From Actinomycetota bacterium (lineage in GTDB: Bacteria; Actinomycetota; Geothermincolia; Geothermincolales; RBG-13-55-18): a stretch of DNA of 8,122 nucleotides. The stretch's first letter is position 1, and each line of letters starts with the position of its first letter. A program made the translations under genes and the position numbers. The notes beneath the pieces were generated by a model. That model saw only the letters and a list, made by a program, of their open reading frames with translations, was not told the origin of the DNA and ran no database searches. Positions 5,603 through 8,122 of the stretch are shown piece after piece. The DNA is taken from NCBI GenBank assembly GCA_028275245.1, contig JAPWVA010000039.1:1-8122 (forward strand), given 5' to 3'.

Positions 5603-6283
5603 GTGAGTCAATCCCAGCTGGATCAGTTCTTAGGATATCTGGGCGAAGCCCTGAGGGAAGAGGCGAAAAGCCTCTTCATCCCCGAGAGCTTCGAGAAGGA
5701 CCAGTACATATTCGTCGAACAGGACGAGGCCACCCATTTCTACCTGGTGGAAGAGGGCATAGTGGAGGCCAACATAGTCCACGGCGACGGAAGGCTCTAC
5801 ATCATGAGCTTCTTGCACCCCGGCGACATCTTCGGCGAGGCGGCCCTCCAGGAGGAAGGGGTTTACTCCTACTCCGCTGTGGCTCACTCCGATTGCCGTG
5901 CGTGGCGTATAAGCTGGGATGACATACAGTGGATAGCCTCCCGGGACCCGCGCTTCTCGCTCCACCTGGCCAGGCTGGTAGCCCAGAAGCTCGATCAATC
6001 CTACTACAAAGAACGCTGCATCGCCGGTGAGAGGGTGGAGAGGCGTATCGCTTGCATCCTGCTGAAAATGGCGGGCGAGAAAGGTATCTCGGACAAGTGT
6101 GGCCTTTCCATCGGCTTCCCCCTGACCAACCGGGACATCGCCGGGTTGGTGGGAAGCACGGAGGAGACCGTCTCCCGCATCCTCAGCAGGTTCAAAAAGG
6201 AGGGCCTCATAGCCTCTGAGGACAGAAAGATCACCATCCTCGACGTGACCGCCCTCAACGCCCACCTAGACCAAGCCATGTAG
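5603..6283 (+). CDS. Crp/Fnr-family transcriptional regulator (Fnr-like DNA-recognition helix, unknown effector)
   Basis: A 226-residue protein of normal family length. The cyclic-nucleotide-binding-type beta-roll spans about residues 22-108 (LHPGDIFGEAAL at 71-82), a long dimerisation helix spans about 110-145, and a winged helix-turn-helix runs from about 148 to the end. The recognition helix reads STEETVSRILSRF (185-197); E188, S191 and R192 match the E..SR set with which Fnr reads TTGAT half-sites. The Arg that binds the cAMP phosphate in Crp (usually in an R-S-A sequence) is Tyr90 here (YSA, 90-92), so cAMP is an unlikely ligand. The only cysteines (98, 139, 151, 166) do not form the N-terminal Fnr cluster motif. 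The start is GTG at 5603 with AGGAGG five bases upstream, and the gene has its own extended -10 promoter. A redox, CO or metabolite signal is possible. A role in controlling the neighbouring anaerobic genes is inferred from position only. Confidence 0.9.
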   Translation: MSQSQLDQFLGYLGEALREEAKSLFIPESFEKDQYIFVEQDEATHFYLVEEGIVEANIVHGDGRLYIMSFLHPGDIFGEAALQEEGVYSYSAVAHSDCRAWRISWDDIQWIASRDPRFSLHLARLVAQKLDQSYYKERCIAGERVERRIACILLKMAGEKGISDKCGLSIGFPLTNRDIAGLVGSTEETVSRILSRFKKEGLIASEDRKITILDVTALNAHLDQAM

Positions 6284-6304
6284 ATCCACGTCGAGGCACG
6301 GGAA

Positions 6305-6326
6305 AGGCTCCTTGAAGGCTCCTTGA
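6305..6326 (+). repeat. Perfect 11-bp tandem duplication just after the regulator gene
   Basis: AGGCTCCTTGA occurs twice back to back at 6305-6315 and 6316-6326. The copies together can also fold, as AAGG/CCTT arms around CCTTGAAGG, into a weak interrupted hairpin about 20 bases after the regulator stop. Each copy ends in TTGA, the core of an Fnr-type half-site, and the second copy continues to TTGAT (6323-6327). It may be a weak terminator, a binding-site array or a replication-slippage product. Confidence 0.5.
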
Positions 6327-6344
6327 TTTCTGGCACGCCTCCTC

Positions 6345-6358
6345 TTGAGATGAATCAT
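6345..6358. promoter_or_regulatory. Candidate Crp/Fnr-family operator TTGAG-ATGA-ATCAT
   Basis: The 14-mer TTGAGATGAATCAT matches 8 of the 10 defined positions of the Fnr consensus TTGAT-N4-ATCAA. It lies 62 bases past the stop of a Crp/Fnr-family gene whose recognition helix is of the E..SR type, and about 80 bases before the small ORF at 6440. The expected specificity therefore agrees with the site. No convincing -35/-10 pair is seen around it, and a match of this quality can occur by chance. Confidence 0.35.
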
Positions 6359-6439
6359 GGAATCCCACCTTTGGCGGCTCTACCATGACCATAAAGACCG
6401 GACCAGGGAACGCGCTAATGAAGAGAGGAGGCGGCGTAT

Positions 6440-6622
6440 ATGAAGAAATCGGACAAAGTCCCGAGGGGGGCCCTGTGCTGCGATCACTGCTCGGATAGCA
6501 AATTCCCCTGTGCCTATATTGACAGGCGCATGAAGAATGAGGGGTCTAGGGGGAACAGGGTTCCGCGGGGCGAGGAAATACACACTCACGAGGAAGATCG
6601 CTCCCAGAGAGGGGGAAAGTAG
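6440..6622 (+). CDS. Small hypothetical Cys-containing protein (60 aa)
   Basis: A 60-residue ORF preceded by GAGGAGG at 6425-6431, eight bases before the ATG, one of the best ribosome sites in the window and the main reason to believe it. The N-terminal half has a compact cysteine group, C13, C14, C17 and C24 (CCDHCSDSKFPC), which could bind a metal or form disulfides. The second half is highly charged and low in hydrophobic residues (Arg, Glu, Gly, His), without membrane segment or signal peptide. I do not recognise the family. It lies between the regulator and the thioredoxin-domain gene in the same direction, 76 bases before the latter, so the two may share a transcript. It could be a small regulatory or metal-binding protein, or a chance ORF in a leader region; base composition in the second half looks less gene-like. 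Confidence 0.45.
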   Translation: MKKSDKVPRGALCCDHCSDSKFPCAYIDRRMKNEGSRGNRVPRGEEIHTHEEDRSQRGGK

Positions 6623-6634
6623 TAGCTGCGGGAG

Positions 6635-6689
6635 GGCTGGGGTGGGAAACCGACGGCGTACAAATTGAAAGGCTGGGGGATTGGAAACC
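6635..6689 (+). repeat. Imperfect direct repeat in front of the thioredoxin-domain gene
   Basis: GGCTGGGGTGGGAAACC (6635-6651) recurs as GGCTGGGGGATTGGAAACC (6671-6689), 36 bases later. The second copy overlaps the possible TTG start at 6681. I recognise no riboswitch or known RNA motif here. It may be an unremarkable duplication or part of an RNA leader. Confidence 0.2.
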
Positions 6690-6698
6690 AGGTATCCC

Positions 6699-7667
6699 AT
6701 GAGATTCTCGCCACGGGAAAACAAGGCGGCTTCCGTCGGCTGGCGGGAATGGAGTGAGGAAGCTTTCCGTGAAGCGGAACGTGACGGTAAGCTGGTGCTA
6801 CTATCCATCTCCGCCTCGTGGTGCCACTGGTGCCATGTGATGGACGAGACCACCTACTCGGACCCCCTGGTCAGGGAGCTCATCCACCGCTACTACGTGC
6901 CGGTGAGGGTGGACACAGACCTGCAACCGGAGATCAACCGCCGCTACAACCAGGGGGGCTGGCCTACCACCGCCTTCCTGGACCCGGAGGGCAGACTGCT
7001 GGCAGGTTCCACCTACATCCCCCCGGAGACCATGCGAAAGGTCCTGGAGAGGATGTATGCCCTTTACAAGGAACGCCGGCATGACCTGGAATGGGAAACG
7101 AGCGGCCCATTCCGCCTTGAACCCGTGGGCGACCTGCGGAGGAAGAGCTTGGAGACAGCGGGCCTGATACTTACCTTGTGGGACAGGCCCCACGGGGGGA
7201 TTGGCAACGCACCCAAGTTCCCTTTGCCTGAGGCTATCCTGCTGGCTTTGGAGGCATACCACTTCACAGGGAAGAAGGATTTCTTGTCCTTCGCCCACCA
7301 AACCCTCAGCTCCATGGTCAACTCCCGGCTCTTCGACGAGGTGGAAGGCGGCTTCTTCCGTTACTCGGTGACCGCCGACTGGAACGAGCCCCACTACGAG
7401 AAGTTACTGGAGGACAATGCGCTTCTCCTGCTGGCGCTCGAGTGGTCTATCGCCACCGGGGGAGACGGATGTCTACTGAATGCCTTGGAACCCACGGCCC
7501 GCTACATCACCACCTCACTCTACGGGGGCCAGGGTTTGTTCCACCCCAGCCAGGACGCCTCGGAGGAATATTATCTACTGGGGAAGGAGGAAAGGGAGAA
7601 AGCGGAAAAGCCCGCCGTGGATCCGCTTCCTCTCTCCCGTCCACGGCCATCGCCTCCCGCGTCCTGA
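6699..7667 (+). CDS. DUF255/YyaL (SPATA20-like) thioredoxin-domain protein, N-terminal part of a frameshifted gene
   Basis: 322 residues are read from the ATG at 6699 to a premature TGA. The N terminus (MRFSPRENKA) and the core GKLVLLSISASWCHWCHVMDE are typical of the DUF255 thioredoxin-like family. The redox-like pair is C42-x2-C45 (CHWC), and GGWPTTAF (residues 86-93) is the cis-Pro-side motif. From about residue 145 a helical-barrel-like domain begins (GGIGNAPKFPLPEAILLALEA, EGGFFRYSVTADWNEPHYEKLLEDNALLLLAL), related in fold to sugar epimerases and glycosidases; its biochemical role is not known. Family members usually have 550-700 residues. After SQDASEEYYLLGKEEREK the frame fills with Pro/Arg/Ser-rich unrelated sequence and stops, while family-like sequence continues in another frame (next entry). 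I chose ATG 6699 over TTG 6681 because homologues begin near the FSPR segment; TTG 6681 would add six residues. Membrane segments and a signal peptide are absent. Confidence 0.8.
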   Translation: MRFSPRENKAASVGWREWSEEAFREAERDGKLVLLSISASWCHWCHVMDETTYSDPLVRELIHRYYVPVRVDTDLQPEINRRYNQGGWPTTAFLDPEGRLLAGSTYIPPETMRKVLERMYALYKERRHDLEWETSGPFRLEPVGDLRRKSLETAGLILTLWDRPHGGIGNAPKFPLPEAILLALEAYHFTGKKDFLSFAHQTLSSMVNSRLFDEVEGGFFRYSVTADWNEPHYEKLLEDNALLLLALEWSIATGGDGCLLNALEPTARYITTSLYGGQGLFHPSQDASEEYYLLGKEEREKAEKPAVDPLPLSRPRPSPPAS

Positions 7668-8122
7668 TGAGGCTGGGCGCCTCGAGGAAGCGGGGCGATT
7701 GGCAGGAGGTGGCCCTGGAGGCCCTAGAGCGCGTGTTCTCCACCTTCGAACCCGGAAGCGGCGTAGCCCACGTATACGGGGATGACGCCCTGGGAAGGGG
7801 CCACCTGGAGGACCAGACCTCCGTAGCCCTGGCCCTCCTGGACGCCTATTCTCTGACGGGGGAAGACGAATACCTGCGGAGGTCATATCAGATCCTGGAG
7901 TTGCTGTTGAGGAAATATGGGATGGAAGACACGGGACTGCTGGCGGACGTAGCCAATGACTACTTGCCAGCCAAGTTGACGGGCGCTCCCGCCCCTCCCG
8001 AGGCCCTGGGCGAGGCGGCCACGGCCCTGGCTTGGGGGTGGGCCATCTCCGGTGAGGGGTCCTGGAGGGATGAGGCCCACTCGCTGTTGGCCCATGCCTT
8101 CTCACACTATAACGACGTGGGC
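7638..8122 (+). pseudogene. Continuation of the DUF255/YyaL protein in a shifted frame (C-terminal part, runs off window)
   Basis: In the frame whose codons begin at 7640, 7643 and so on, an open stretch reads STAIASRVLMRLGASRKRGD, then GRGHLEDQTSVALALLDAYSLTGEDEYL and more helical repeats up to the window end. HLEDQ and the Ala/Leu-rich helices are what the DUF255 helical domain should contain after the N-terminal half. The change is from the frame of the ATG at 6699 to one displaced by +2 (equivalent to a missing base), somewhere in the CT-rich tract 7626-7640. Typical homologue spacing in this part fits one lost base best. The premature stop of the first part overlaps an ATG of this frame (TGATG at 7665-7669), so the second half might be translated separately by re-initiation. 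A true frameshift mutation, a sequencing or assembly error, and a split gene are all possible. Confidence 0.7.

Noticed and set aside
4562..5611. Long antisense open frame (349 codons) opposite the HoxU-like gene
   Set aside because: It is a shadow of a G+C-rich real gene: its translation has no recognisable motifs, it covers the well-supported + strand gene and the spacer, and no ribosome site was noted.
6371..6396. Possible promoter TTGGCG ... CATAAA before the small ORF
   Set aside because: The spacing is about 13 bases and the hexamers are poor, too weak to support a call.
5396..6440. tRNA, rRNA, CRISPR, transposon or attachment-site features in the non-coding stretches
   Set aside because: No cloverleaf, regularly spaced repeats, transposase-like frame or terminal inverted repeats could be seen here or elsewhere in the window.
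6519..6524. Perfect TTGACA -35 box inside the small ORF
   Set aside because: No -10-like hexamer lies 16-18 bases downstream (the sequence there is GGGTCT-like), so I do not call a promoter.
6681..6698. TTG at 6681 as start of the DUF255 gene
   Set aside because: It is possible but lacks a well-spaced AGGAG-type site (only AAAGG eight bases upstream), while the ATG at 6699 matches the usual N terminus near FSPR.
7626..7640. Programmed ribosomal frameshift in the DUF255 gene
   Set aside because: There is no canonical slippery heptamer of the A-AAA-AAG kind and no evident stimulatory structure; a mutation or sequence error at the CT tract is simpler.

Overview
The window comes from a G+C-rich anaerobic bacterium (roughly 60% G+C by eye). 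Strong Shine-Dalgarno sequences, frequent AGG (Arg) and ATA (Ile) codons and a heavy load of iron-sulfur proteins are visible. The gene content fits an obligate anaerobe such as a deep-branching Actinomycetota, a Firmicutes-type organism or a related thermophilic lineage, but no taxonomic marker is present and this placement is a guess. All supported genes lie on the + strand.

Region 1 (1-5395) is one tightly packed operon that enters from the left. It encodes the end of a PorD-type ferredoxin subunit, PorA, PorB, a NuoE/HydC-like [2Fe-2S] protein, a NuoF/HydB-like flavoprotein with an extra C-terminal di-[4Fe-4S] ferredoxin domain, and a 242-residue HoxU/NuoG-N-terminus-like iron-sulfur subunit. 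The last three genes make up a soluble NAD(P)H diaphorase of the kind found in multimeric hydrogenases and formate dehydrogenases. No hydrogenase or formate dehydrogenase catalytic subunit is present in the window, and the catalytic partner in the same operon is the 2-oxoacid oxidoreductase. The simplest reading is a 2-oxoacid (probably pyruvate-type) oxidoreductase wired directly to NAD(P), with or without ferredoxin as a second acceptor. The third diaphorase subunit lacks the His/Cys cluster seen in NuoG, HoxU and HydA and carries an extra CxxC...CxxH site at its C terminus. The PorG (gamma) gene is not seen and would be expected just upstream.

Region 2 (5396-5602) is a spacer with several small hairpins (possible operon end), a 17-bp inverted repeat, and an extended -10 promoter (TGATATAAT) driving the next gene.

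Region 3 (5603-6283) encodes a Crp/Fnr-family regulator with an Fnr-like recognition helix (E..SR). It has no N-terminal Fe-S cysteines and lacks the cAMP phosphate-binding Arg, so its signal is unknown. Just downstream (6284-6439) lie an 11-bp tandem repeat and a TTGAG-N4-ATCAT element resembling an Fnr-type operator, in front of a small Cys-containing ORF (6440-6622).

Region 4 (6699-8122, running off the right edge) is a DUF255/YyaL (SPATA20-like) protein with a thioredoxin-like CHWC domain and the start of a helical-barrel domain. Its reading frame is broken near 7626-7640, and the family-like sequence resumes in another frame to the end of the window, so it is a frameshifted gene or contains a sequencing error.
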